Position numbers and translations under genes: made by a program. Positions 34,319 through 41,845 of a stretch of 47,604 nucleotides of DNA are shown piece by piece; positions within the stretch are counted from its first letter, which is position 1; the number at the start of each line of letters is the position of its first letter. Source of the DNA: Mycolicibacterium vinylchloridicum (GTDB lineage: Bacteria > Actinomycetota > Actinomycetes > Mycobacteriales > Mycobacteriaceae); assembly GCF_013404075.1 (NCBI RefSeq), contig NZ_JACBJQ010000042.1, positions 1 to 47,604 of the forward strand. Reading direction: 5' to 3'. The notes beneath the pieces were generated by a model, which was not told where the DNA came from, did no database searches, and was given only the letters and a program-made list of their open reading frames with translations.

Positions 34319-35278
34319 GTGACCACGGCCGCCAATCCACGGGTGTCGTTCGGATTCCGGTCGCAGGAGTCCGCACCCGAGGTGCTGCCGGTCGATGCCA
34401 TCGTGGATCTTGGTGCAGCCCGCCACGATTCGGGTATCGACGATGTTCTTGACCGGCTCGATGCCGAGCTGGTGGGCCTCGAGCCGGTCAAGACTCGCAT
34501 CGCCGAGATCGCCGCCCTGTTGCTGGTCGACAGGATGCGGGCGCGGTTCGGTATCGACGCCGTCCAACCCACCCTGCACATGTGCTTCACCGGCAATCCA
34601 GGCACCGGCAAGACCACGGTGGCCTTGCGGATGGCCGATCTGCTGCACCGGCTGGGCTACCTTCGACGGGGCCATCTTGTCAGCGTGACCCGTGACGACC
34701 TGGTGGGGGAGTACGTCGGGCACACCGCGCCCAAGACCAAAGACGTCATCAAACGGGCGATGGGCGGTGTGCTCTTCATCGACGAGGCTTATTACCTGTA
34801 CAAGGTCGAGAACGAGCGGGACTACGGCTCGGAGGCGATCGAAATCCTGCTGCAGGTCATGGAGAACAACCGCGACGATCTCGTGGTGATCTTGGCCGGT
34901 TATGCCGACAAGATGGACCAGTTCTTCTCGGCCAACCCCGGTATGCAGAGCCGAATCGCCCATCACATCTCGTTCCCCGACTACACCGTCTCCGAGCTGG
35001 GGCAGATCGCGGCATTGATGAGCGATGCCATGGGCTATCGGTTCTCCGACGAGGCCGCGGCGGTGTTCGGCGATTATCTGCGGCGTCGGGTGGACCAACC
35101 CTGGTTCGCCAATGCCCGCAGTGTGCGCAATGCGCTGGAGCGGGCACGGCTTCGACACGCTCGGCGGCTCTTGGCCGAGCCAGGCATGGTCGGCCTGGCA
35201 GAGTTGTCGACGATCGAGCCCGCGGATCTGTTGAGCAGCCGCGTGTTCGACGATGGGGAAAGCGAGGCGCGGCGATGA
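34319..35278 (+). CDS. cbbX: RuBisCO activase CbbX (AAA+)
   Basis: A 319-residue AAA+ ATPase that removes inhibitory sugar phosphates from red-type RuBisCO by transiently pulling on the large-subunit C-terminus. Walker A GNPGTGKT (~92-99), Walker B VLFIDEA (~151-157), sensor motifs in VILAGYADKMDQFFSANPGMQSRI, and Arg-rich late region GNARSVRNALERA-like (FANARSVRNALERARLRHARR). The presence of CbbX agrees with the red-type reading of cbbLS. GTG start 7 bases after the cbbS stop. Confidence 0.95.
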   Translation: MTTAANPRVSFGFRSQESAPEVLPVDAIVDLGAARHDSGIDDVLDRLDAELVGLEPVKTRIAEIAALLLVDRMRARFGIDAVQPTLHMCFTGNPGTGKTTVALRMADLLHRLGYLRRGHLVSVTRDDLVGEYVGHTAPKTKDVIKRAMGGVLFIDEAYYLYKVENERDYGSEAIEILLQVMENNRDDLVVILAGYADKMDQFFSANPGMQSRIAHHISFPDYTVSELGQIAALMSDAMGYRFSDEAAAVFGDYLRRRVDQPWFANARSVRNALERARLRHARRLLAEPGMVGLAELSTIEPADLLSSRVFDDGESEARR

Positions 35279-36180
35279 CGACGAAGGCCAGGTTGCGTGC
35301 ACTTGTCGAGCTTGCCGACACCGGATCGGTGCGAGGTGCCGCCGAGCGATTGGTGGTGACGGAATCGTCGATCTCGTCGGCAGTGCGCGCGCTGTCGACT
35401 GAGATCGGCATCGCGCTGATCGACCGGAACGGCAGAGGCGTCAAACTGACCGCGGCCGGGCAACGCTATGTCGAATACGCCCGCCGCATCCTCGGCCTGC
35501 ATGACGAGGCCATTCTGGCCGCGCGCGGCGAGGCCGACCCCGAGAATGGGTCGGTGCGTTTGGCCGCGGTCACGACGGCCGGTGAGCTACTGATCCCGGC
35601 TGCCCTGGCGTCGTTTCGGGCCAAGTACCCGGGCGTGGTGCTGCATCTGGAGGTGGCCTCCCGCAATGCGGTGTGGCCGATGCTGGCCCGCCACGAGGTC
35701 GACCTGGTGGTGGCCGGCCGCCCGCCCGATGATCTGCGCAAGAAGGCCAGAGTGCGGGCAGCGAGTCCGAACACCTTGGTGGTTGTCGGGCCACCCTCTG
35801 CAGCAACCGATTTCGAACCCGCGGCGGCGACGTGGCTGTTGCGCGAGCCGGGCTCAGGGACCCGGTCGGCCACGATGGCGTTGTTGGACGATCTCGACGT
35901 GAGCCCGCCGCTGCTGGTTCTCGGCTCGCATGGGGCGGTGGTCGCGGCGGCAGGCGCGGGCCTGGGGGTCACGTTGGTGTCTCTGCAGGCGGTGCAGCCG
36001 CAGCTGGACAGCGGTGTCCTGGTTCAGATACCGGTAGCCGGCACCCCACTGAATCGACCCTGGCACCTGGTCAGCCAGATCGTGCCCACCATGTCGACCG
36101 AACTGCTGGTCAAACATCTGGTCGGGCAGCGGGAACTGGGCTGGCGCCCGATCAGCGCCGTCCGCAGCGCCGCGTCCTGA
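35275..36180 (+). CDS. cbbR: LysR-family regulator, probable CbbR
   Basis: A 301-residue LysR regulator: N-terminal winged helix (~5-60, ELADTGSVRGAAERLVVTESSISSAVRAL) and a periplasmic-binding-protein-like effector domain. It overlaps the cbbX stop (ATGA) and lies on the same strand. CbbR genes usually diverge from cbbL; here it is the last gene of the operon, so it may be autoregulated with RuBisCO. The name rests on context and family fit; effector (RuBP, PEP or NADPH in other species) unknown. Confidence 0.85.
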   Translation: MTTKARLRALVELADTGSVRGAAERLVVTESSISSAVRALSTEIGIALIDRNGRGVKLTAAGQRYVEYARRILGLHDEAILAARGEADPENGSVRLAAVTTAGELLIPAALASFRAKYPGVVLHLEVASRNAVWPMLARHEVDLVVAGRPPDDLRKKARVRAASPNTLVVVGPPSAATDFEPAAATWLLREPGSGTRSATMALLDDLDVSPPLLVLGSHGAVVAAAGAGLGVTLVSLQAVQPQLDSGVLVQIPVAGTPLNRPWHLVSQIVPTMSTELLVKHLVGQRELGWRPISAVRSAAS

Positions 36181-36193
36181 CTTCCCGAATCAC

Positions 36194-37255
36194 TCAGCGC
36201 CGCAAGGTTTCCGACGGCGCCTCACCCCAGCGTTTGCGATACTCGACGGCGAAGCTGCCCAGGTGATGGAATCCCCAGCGTTCGGCGACCTGAGTGACGG
36301 TCACGCCGTCGGAGGGCAGCGCATCGGCCAGCTCCTCGTGCGCGCGTTCAAGCCGGCGTTCCCGCACGAAGCTCATCGGGCTCATGCCCAGTTCTTCGCG
36401 GAACCCCTGCTGGATCGACCGCACGCTCATGTGCACAGCCTTGGCGATCGCATCCATCGTTATCCGCTCGGCGAGGTGGTCGTCGACGTAGTTCATCGCG
36501 TTCTGGACGACGGCGCGACGCTGATCCGACGGTGGCGGGGCGAGGAACTCCTCGTGATAGTTCGACGGCTGCAACTGCAGCAGGGTGCTCATGATCAGTT
36601 CCTCCACCGCGCCGATGCCCTGGCCCCGTTGAATCAGCGAGCCTTCGTGGAACACCTCGGTGTGGATCAACTGGACCGCGGTGTGCCACCGCATCGCAGC
36701 CTCGGTGGCCAGGTCGAACTCGGGATCGAACACCAGCGGCCGCTTCAGGCTGCGCCCCAGTAGGCGGGTCAAGTGCGCGGCCATGGCACGCTCCTCGACG
36801 CGGATGATCAACTGGGGAGAGTCGTGGTCCAACGTCATCCGCAGGGAGACGCCGGGACTGGTCACCACTGATCGAATTGTGTTGGCTTCGAAGGTATGTC
36901 CTCGATGTTCGACGAGCGCTCGCCCGTTCATCGGCATGTGTACCCCGAAGAAGGGGCCCAGCATCGGGATGTCGATCGATGCCGCCACATGCACGTCGAG
37001 ATAGAGCATGCTGACGTTGCGCAGTCGCACGCCGTGCATCGTGGCAGCAAACCCGCTGATCTGGTCGGGCCCGACGGTGAGGTGCAGTGGCCCGAGCGTC
37101 TTGGCGATCAGGCGGGACGCTTCCGGCACATCCTCGGTGTAGAAGATCTCATTATTGGCGAGCGCCGGCGGCACCCCGCGCGAGCGGACTTTGCGGCGCA
37201 CCGGATTGCTGGTGCGGCGGACGTCGATGTAGCCCAGTCGAGTCAGCCGTGACAT
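36194..37255 (-). CDS. AraC-family transcriptional regulator
   Basis: A 353-residue regulator with a ~220-residue N-terminal AraC-binding-like domain (FFGVHMPMNGRALVEHRGHTFE, cupin-like) and a C-terminal pair of helix-turn-helix motifs (~255-350: ITMDAIAKAVHMSVRSIQQGFREELGMSPMSFVRERRLERAHEEL, then VTVTQVAERWGFHHLGSFAVEYRKRWGEAPSE). It resembles the mycobacterial group often found near oxygenase or catabolic genes. It diverges from the hydrogenase operon across 226 bp, making it a candidate regulator of that operon; it converges on cbbR. Confidence 0.88.
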   Translation of the reverse strand: MSRLTRLGYIDVRRTSNPVRRKVRSRGVPPALANNEIFYTEDVPEASRLIAKTLGPLHLTVGPDQISGFAATMHGVRLRNVSMLYLDVHVAASIDIPMLGPFFGVHMPMNGRALVEHRGHTFEANTIRSVVTSPGVSLRMTLDHDSPQLIIRVEERAMAAHLTRLLGRSLKRPLVFDPEFDLATEAAMRWHTAVQLIHTEVFHEGSLIQRGQGIGAVEELIMSTLLQLQPSNYHEEFLAPPPSDQRRAVVQNAMNYVDDHLAERITMDAIAKAVHMSVRSIQQGFREELGMSPMSFVRERRLERAHEELADALPSDGVTVTQVAERWGFHHLGSFAVEYRKRWGEAPSETLRR

Positions 37256-37481
37256 CAGCGCTGACCATGGTTTTCCCGGTCGAAAAGTGAGGATTTAATT
37301 AAAGTATCCGCGGTAATCACGCAAGCCTCCAAGCATCCCAGCGCGCATCAGCGCACTGAACTCTGCGTAATCCTGACACCTCCTGCGCGAAAGCGATAGG
37401 CATCGCGACAATGCCCAGCTAGCTTGTGACGGAGGCCACACTGGCCGACGAGGACCTAGCAGCACCGATCGGGAGGTTTGC
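37256..37481. promoter_or_regulatory. divergent promoter region of the AraC gene and hydrogenase operon
   Basis: A 226-bp intergenic region. It contains an AT-rich patch (GGATTTAATTAAAGTATCC, 37291-37309) centred on TTAATTAA, rare in this GC-rich genome, and a clear GGGAGG just before the hydrogenase operon's first ATG. No sigma-54 consensus is visible. The AT patch may mark a -10/UP element or an AraC-binding site. Confidence 0.45.
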
Positions 37482-37988
37482 ATGACGGCTAACGGGCAGG
37501 CAATCGCGATATCGCCCGCCGATCAGATCCGCGATCGGCTCGACGACCCGACCGTCGCCGCGGCGCTGAACACCCTGCTCGATCATGCCGACCTCCTCGC
37601 CGTGCTGGTCTCCGGTCTGGACGGCTTCGTGCGCCGGGGTGATCTGATCGCCGATTCGCTGGCATCAGCGGTCAGCGACTTCAAGGGCGTCTCGGCCTCC
37701 GGTGTGTTGCCCAGTGCTGAGGCGCTCAAGGGTGTCGACGTACAAGGCCTCACGCAAACCGTTGCCACACTGTCGAATTCGCTCGTCGCCGCGGCGCCTG
37801 CGCTCAATACTCTGCTGTCCCAGGTCGGACAGGCGGTAGCCGAGGGCAGCGAGGCGGCGGCCGCCGACCCGGGTGGCCCGAAGGGGCTGTTCGGGCTCTG
37901 GAAGGTCACCAAGGACCCTGACGTATCCAGAGGTCTCGGTTTCATGATCCACGTCGCCCGCGCCTTCGGCCGTCAGGTCGCCCGGTAG
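37482..37988 (+). CDS. hucM: DUF1641 protein, HucM-like hydrogenase membrane/oligomerisation subunit
   Basis: A 168-residue mostly helical protein. The C-terminus GLFGLWKVTKDPDVSRGLGFMIHVARAFG is the DUF1641 pattern; the N-terminal half (LDDPTVAAALNTLLDHADLLAVLVSGLDGFVRRGD) repeats a related helical theme. In M. smegmatis the gene in this position before hucS encodes HucM, which tetramerises the Huc hydrogenase and forms a hydrophobic stalk that channels quinone from the membrane (published work, from memory). The same role is inferred here. GGGAGG precedes the ATG. Confidence 0.82.
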   Translation: MTANGQAIAISPADQIRDRLDDPTVAAALNTLLDHADLLAVLVSGLDGFVRRGDLIADSLASAVSDFKGVSASGVLPSAEALKGVDVQGLTQTVATLSNSLVAAAPALNTLLSQVGQAVAEGSEAAAADPGGPKGLFGLWKVTKDPDVSRGLGFMIHVARAFGRQVAR

Positions 37989-38042
37989 TGCGCCCCACTT
38001 GTCCGGCATTTCGTCGCACAGTCGTTACAGCCCAACCTATTT

Positions 38043-38060
38043 CGGCCGCGCCCTCGGCCG
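38043..38060. promoter_or_regulatory. small hairpin between hucM and hucS
   Basis: CGGCCG-CGCCCT-CGGCCG: two self-complementary 6-bp arms with a 6-base loop, 21 bases before the hucS ATG and just before its AGAGGAG ribosome-binding site. It may stabilise or set the stoichiometry of the hucSL message. Short GC stems are common in this genome, so the call is weak. Confidence 0.3.
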
Positions 38061-38081
38061 TGATCTGAGAGGAGTGCTTCC

Positions 38082-39053
38082 ATGGCATCCGTTCTGTGGT
38101 TTCAGGGAGGGGCATGTAGTGGCAACACCATGTCGTTCCTCAACGCGGAGGAACCCAACGTCGTCGACCTGATCGTCGACTTCGGTCTTGATCTGATCTG
38201 GCACCCGTCGCTGGGTCTGGAACTCGGCGCGAACGCCCAGAAAGTGTTCTGGGACTGCGCCAAGGGCGACCGCCCGCTGGACATCTTCGTCTTCGAGGGC
38301 AGCGTCATCGAAGCTCCCAACGGCACCGGGCGGATGGACATGTTCGCCGACCGGCCGATGAAGGACTGGGTCACCGACCTGGCCGGCGCCGCGCAGATCG
38401 TCGTCGCCATCGGTGACTGCGCCTGCTGGGGTGGCATCCCGGCCATGGAGCCCAATCCGTCGGCCTCGACCGGTCTGCAGTTCCACAAGCGGGACAAGGG
38501 CGGGTTCCTGGGTCCGGACTTCCGTTCCAAGATGGGACTTCCGGTGATCAACATCCCGGGCTGCCCCGCGCACCCCGACTGGATCACCCAGATCATCGTC
38601 GCGCTGGCCACCGGCCGGGCGGGCGACATCGCCCTCGACGAGTTGCACCGGCCCGAGACGTTCTTCAAGACGTTCACCCAAACCGGTTGCACCCGCGTGC
38701 AATTCTTTGAATACAAGCAGTCGACCATGTCCTTCGGCGAGGGCACCCGCACCGGCTGCCTGTTCTACGAGTTCGGCTGCCGCGGACCGATGACGCACTC
38801 GCCGTGCAACCGCATCCTGTGGAACCGGCAGTCGTCCAAGACCCGCGCCGGCATGCCCTGCCTGGGCTGCACCGAGCCGGAGTTCCCACACTTCGACCTG
38901 GCGCCCGGGACGCTGTTCAAGACCCAGAAAGTCGGCGGAGTGATCCCGAAGGAAGTGCCGGAGGGATCCGACCACCTGACGTACATGGCACACGCGGCGG
39001 CGGCCCGCATCGCGGCACCGCAGTGGTCCAAGGAAGACATGTTCGTCGTCTAA
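38082..39053 (+). CDS. hucS: [NiFe]-hydrogenase small subunit, group 2a (Huc type)
   Basis: A 323-residue electron-transfer subunit with no Tat signal, so the enzyme is cytoplasmic-facing. It starts VLWFQGGACSGNTMS: the first proximal-cluster ligand is C12, but the usual second Cys of CxxC is replaced by Asn (CSGN). Other candidate cluster ligands: C113/C115 (GDCACWGG), C161 (NIPGCPAHPDW), C203, C226, C233, C242, C260, C263. Missing ligands agree with the three [3Fe-4S] clusters reported for M. smegmatis Huc. It passes electrons from the NiFe site towards menaquinone. Confidence 0.95.
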   Translation: MASVLWFQGGACSGNTMSFLNAEEPNVVDLIVDFGLDLIWHPSLGLELGANAQKVFWDCAKGDRPLDIFVFEGSVIEAPNGTGRMDMFADRPMKDWVTDLAGAAQIVVAIGDCACWGGIPAMEPNPSASTGLQFHKRDKGGFLGPDFRSKMGLPVINIPGCPAHPDWITQIIVALATGRAGDIALDELHRPETFFKTFTQTGCTRVQFFEYKQSTMSFGEGTRTGCLFYEFGCRGPMTHSPCNRILWNRQSSKTRAGMPCLGCTEPEFPHFDLAPGTLFKTQKVGGVIPKEVPEGSDHLTYMAHAAAARIAAPQWSKEDMFVV

Positions 39054-39107
39054 CCCGCCTGAAACCACCAGCCCTGGTTCAGCTCTCAACTCTTGGAGGA
39101 CTTTCTT

Positions 39108-40715
39108 ATGACCGCGCTCGACCTTTACGTCAGCCCATTGGGCCGTGTCGAGGGTGACCTCGATGTCCGGGTCACCATCGACGACGGCGTCGTCACGTCG
39201 GCCTGGACGGAGGCCGCGATGTTTCGCGGCTTCGAGATCATCCTGCGGGGTAAAGACCCGCAGTCCGGTCTCGTCGTGTGTCCCCGCATCTGCGGTATCT
39301 GTGGGGGCAGCCACCTGTACAAGTCGGCTTACGCTCTGGACACCGCGTGGCGTACCCACATGCCGCCCAATGCGACGTTGATCCGCAACATCGCCCAGGC
39401 CTGCGAAACACTGCAGTCGATTCCGCGCTACTTTTACGCGCTGTTCGCCATCGACCTGACCAACAAGAACTACGCCAAGTCCAAGCTCTATGACGAGGCG
39501 GTTCGCCGGTTTGCCCCCTACGTCGGTACCAGTTATCAACCGGGCGTTGTGCTTTCAAACAAGCCGGTCGAGGTGTACGCGATCTTCGGCGGGCAGTGGC
39601 CGCACTCGAGCTTCATGGTCCCCGGCGGGGTCATGTCGGCACCGACGCTGTCGGACGTCACCCGCTCGATCGCGATCCTGGAGCATTGGAAGGACAACTG
39701 GCTCGAAGGCCAGTGGCTGGGCTGCAGCGTGGACCGGTGGCTGGAGAACAAGACCTGGGACGACGTCCTGGCCTGGGTCGACGAGAACGAGTCCCAGTAC
39801 AACAGTGACTGCGGCTTTTTCATCCGCTACTCCCTGGACATCGGTCTGGACAAGTACGGCCAGGGCGTGGGTAACTACATCGCCACCGGCACCTACTTCG
39901 ACCCGACGCTCTACGAGAACCCCACCATCGAGGGCCGCAACGCGGCGCTGATCGGCCGGGGCGGTATCTATGCCAAGGGGCAGTGGCACGAGTTCGATCA
40001 GGCCAACGTCCGCGAAGATGTCACGCACTCGTTCTACGAAGGCAGCACGCCGCTGCACCCGTTCGACGGCGAGACCATCCCGCTGGACCCCGAGGCCGGC
40101 AAGAAGCAGGGCAAATACAGCTGGGCCAAGTCTCCGCGCTACGCCGTCGGCGATCTGGGCAACATTCCGCTGGAAGCGGGGCCACTGGCGCGCCGGATCG
40201 CCGCAGGCGGCCCCAATGCCGGGCCGCACCAAGACAACGATCCGCTCTTCGTCGACATCATGAACAAGATCGGCCCGAGCGTGCTGGTGCGTCAGTTGGC
40301 CCGGGTCCACGAGGCGCCCAAGTACTACAAGTGGGTCAGGTCCTGGCTCGACCAGCTCGACCTGAAGGAGAGCTTCTACACCAAGCCCACCGAGTACGCC
40401 GAAGGTAAGGGCTTCGGCTCCACCGAGGCGGCGCGCGGTTCGCTCAGTGACTGGATCGTCCTGGAAGACAACAAGATCAAGAACTACCAGGTGATCACTC
40501 CGACGGCGTGGAACATCGGGCCGAGGGACGGCAACGAGGTCCTGGGCCCGATCGAGAAGGCGTTGGTCGGCTCGCCGATCGTCGATCCGGACGATCCCGT
40601 CGAACTCGGCCACGTGGCGCGCAGCTTCGACTCCTGCCTGGTGTGCACTGTGCACGCCTATGACGGCAAGACCGGCAAGGAGCTCTCGAAGTTCGTCATA
40701 AACGGAATGGTGTGA
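39108..40715 (+). CDS. hucL: [NiFe]-hydrogenase large subunit, group 2a (Huc type)
   Basis: A 535-residue catalytic subunit. The L1 motif CPRICGICGGSH (C62, C65) and L2 motif DSCLVCTVH (C510, C513) supply the four Cys that hold the NiFe(CN)2CO centre. A 19-residue tail (517-535) follows H516 and must be cut off by the maturation protease after nickel insertion; the next gene encodes that protease. It oxidises H2, at atmospheric concentration in studied homologues. TTGGAGGA lies 8 bases before the ATG at 39108. Confidence 0.96.
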   Translation: MTALDLYVSPLGRVEGDLDVRVTIDDGVVTSAWTEAAMFRGFEIILRGKDPQSGLVVCPRICGICGGSHLYKSAYALDTAWRTHMPPNATLIRNIAQACETLQSIPRYFYALFAIDLTNKNYAKSKLYDEAVRRFAPYVGTSYQPGVVLSNKPVEVYAIFGGQWPHSSFMVPGGVMSAPTLSDVTRSIAILEHWKDNWLEGQWLGCSVDRWLENKTWDDVLAWVDENESQYNSDCGFFIRYSLDIGLDKYGQGVGNYIATGTYFDPTLYENPTIEGRNAALIGRGGIYAKGQWHEFDQANVREDVTHSFYEGSTPLHPFDGETIPLDPEAGKKQGKYSWAKSPRYAVGDLGNIPLEAGPLARRIAAGGPNAGPHQDNDPLFVDIMNKIGPSVLVRQLARVHEAPKYYKWVRSWLDQLDLKESFYTKPTEYAEGKGFGSTEAARGSLSDWIVLEDNKIKNYQVITPTAWNIGPRDGNEVLGPIEKALVGSPIVDPDDPVELGHVARSFDSCLVCTVHAYDGKTGKELSKFVINGMV

Positions 40716-41581
40716 TCCCGGCGATCGAGCCTGGGGCGCACGACTCCCGCAGCAACCCAGGCGGTTCCGATATCAGCACCCCTTCGCTGGATATCGGACC
40801 GCCTGGGTGTGCGGTTTTGGTGGTGGGCTGCGGCAATCTGCTGCGCGGTGACGACGGGGTCGGTCCGGTACTGGTCCGGCACCTCTGGGAGCGTGGCGTG
40901 CCGACGGGCGCCCGTCTGGTCGACGGGGGCACCGCGGGGATGGATGTCGCGTTCCAGATGCGGGGCGCCGAGCGCGTCGTGATCGTCGACGCCTCGGCTA
41001 CCGGTGTGGAGCCCGGAACCGTATACCGCGTGCCCGGCGAGGAGCTGGCCGACCTACCGCCGCTACAGGGCCTGCACACCCACTCGTTCCGGTGGGATCA
41101 CGCGATCGCCTTCGCTCGTTGGGTGCTGGCCGACGCCTGTCCGAGCGATATCACCGTCTTCCTGATCGAGGCGGGCGGCGTCGAGTTGGGCGCCGACCTC
41201 TCGGAACCGGTCGAGGCCGGGATGGAGCAGGTGATCGAGCTTCTGGAGCGGGACTATCTGGGTCCGCTGCGGCCGCAGGTCGGCGACGACATCTCGGTCG
41301 GCTTCACCGATGACGGTTACGTGCGCCTCGATGCGGCGTTGGCGGCCAGCCGATTTCCGTCGGATGCCGTTGCGGCGATGGTGCGTGAGGACGACCTGTG
41401 GTTGATCCCGCTGCGAGGTCCCCGTAGCGGCGGGCTGTTGCTCAAACAGCGCAACCCCGCCGGTGACCGGTCCCTGCTGGTCCGCGAGGTGCTCGCAGAC
41501 CGCCCCGTCACCGGAGTTCATCGGGCATTCTGGGACGATGCACAACAAGCGCTGCGGATTCCGCTGGGGCTGGCCCGGTGA
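40712..41581 (+). CDS. hydrogenase maturation protease with C-terminal extension
   Basis: A 289-residue protein. Residues ~34-175 form the HycI/HupD-type endopeptidase: VLVVGCGNLLRGDDGVGP (first Ni-ligating acidic residue region), VIVDASATG (Asp) and GLHTHSFRWDHAIAF (His). It removes the HucL C-terminal tail. The last ~100 residues (VGDDISVGFTDDGYVRLDAAL onward) are an extra domain of unknown role. The GTG at 40712 overlaps the hucL stop, but family members start close to the VLVVG strand, so the TTG/GTG codons at 40817-40823 are real alternatives. In that case 40716-40816 would be untranslated and hold the hairpin at 40756-40807. Confidence 0.88.
   Translation: MIPAIEPGAHDSRSNPGGSDISTPSLDIGPPGCAVLVVGCGNLLRGDDGVGPVLVRHLWERGVPTGARLVDGGTAGMDVAFQMRGAERVVIVDASATGVEPGTVYRVPGEELADLPPLQGLHTHSFRWDHAIAFARWVLADACPSDITVFLIEAGGVELGADLSEPVEAGMEQVIELLERDYLGPLRPQVGDDISVGFTDDGYVRLDAALAASRFPSDAVAAMVREDDLWLIPLRGPRSGGLLLKQRNPAGDRSLLVREVLADRPVTGVHRAFWDDAQQALRIPLGLAR
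40756..40807. promoter_or_regulatory. long hairpin at the hucL / protease junction
   Basis: Left arm CCCAGGCGGTTCCGATATC (40756-40774) pairs with GATATCGGACCGCCTGGG (40790-40807): 18 base pairs with one bulged T, around a 15-base loop. It begins 40 bases after the hucL stop. A stem this strong in the mRNA would be expected to affect transcription or mRNA stability between structural and accessory genes. Confidence 0.7.
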
Positions 41582-41832
41582 TCGTCATGTGTGAAGAGCC
41601 CCGGCCGAAGACCGCCCCGCGCACTGACAGCTCCACCGACGAGGCATTGGACGTGCAGACGGTCGTCGTCGAAGAGCGCGGCCGCTGGGCGGTCGACATC
41701 GTCGTGGTCTTCGCCGATGGGGTGGTGCGCAAGCGCATCGACACCCACAACACCAAGGCCCGTGCCGAACTGTCGGCCCGATTGATCAAACGCGCCGCCG
41801 AGCGCGATATCCGTGGACCTATCCACGGATGA
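41578..41832 (+). CDS. 84-residue conserved-position protein of the hydrogenase operon
   Basis: A short acidic/basic protein with no Cys cluster beyond one near the N-terminus (MCEEPRP). The central part DVQTVVVEERGRWAVDIVVVFADGVVRKRIDTHNTKARAELSARLIKRAAERD looks like a small beta-sheet followed by a helix. I recognise no family. The GTG overlaps the protease stop (GTGA); an ATG at 41587 is a second possible start. Coupling to its neighbours argues that it is real and works with the hydrogenase. Confidence 0.7.
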   Translation: MIVMCEEPRPKTAPRTDSSTDEALDVQTVVVEERGRWAVDIVVVFADGVVRKRIDTHNTKARAELSARLIKRAAERDIRGPIHG

Positions 41833-41845
41833 CGGGAGAAGAGCT

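Noticed and set aside
36941..36962. CCCC-N6-GGGG symmetry inside the AraC gene as a further operator copy
   Set aside because: It lacks the T...A flanks of the three intergenic sites and lies in coding DNA; short GC symmetry is expected by chance here.
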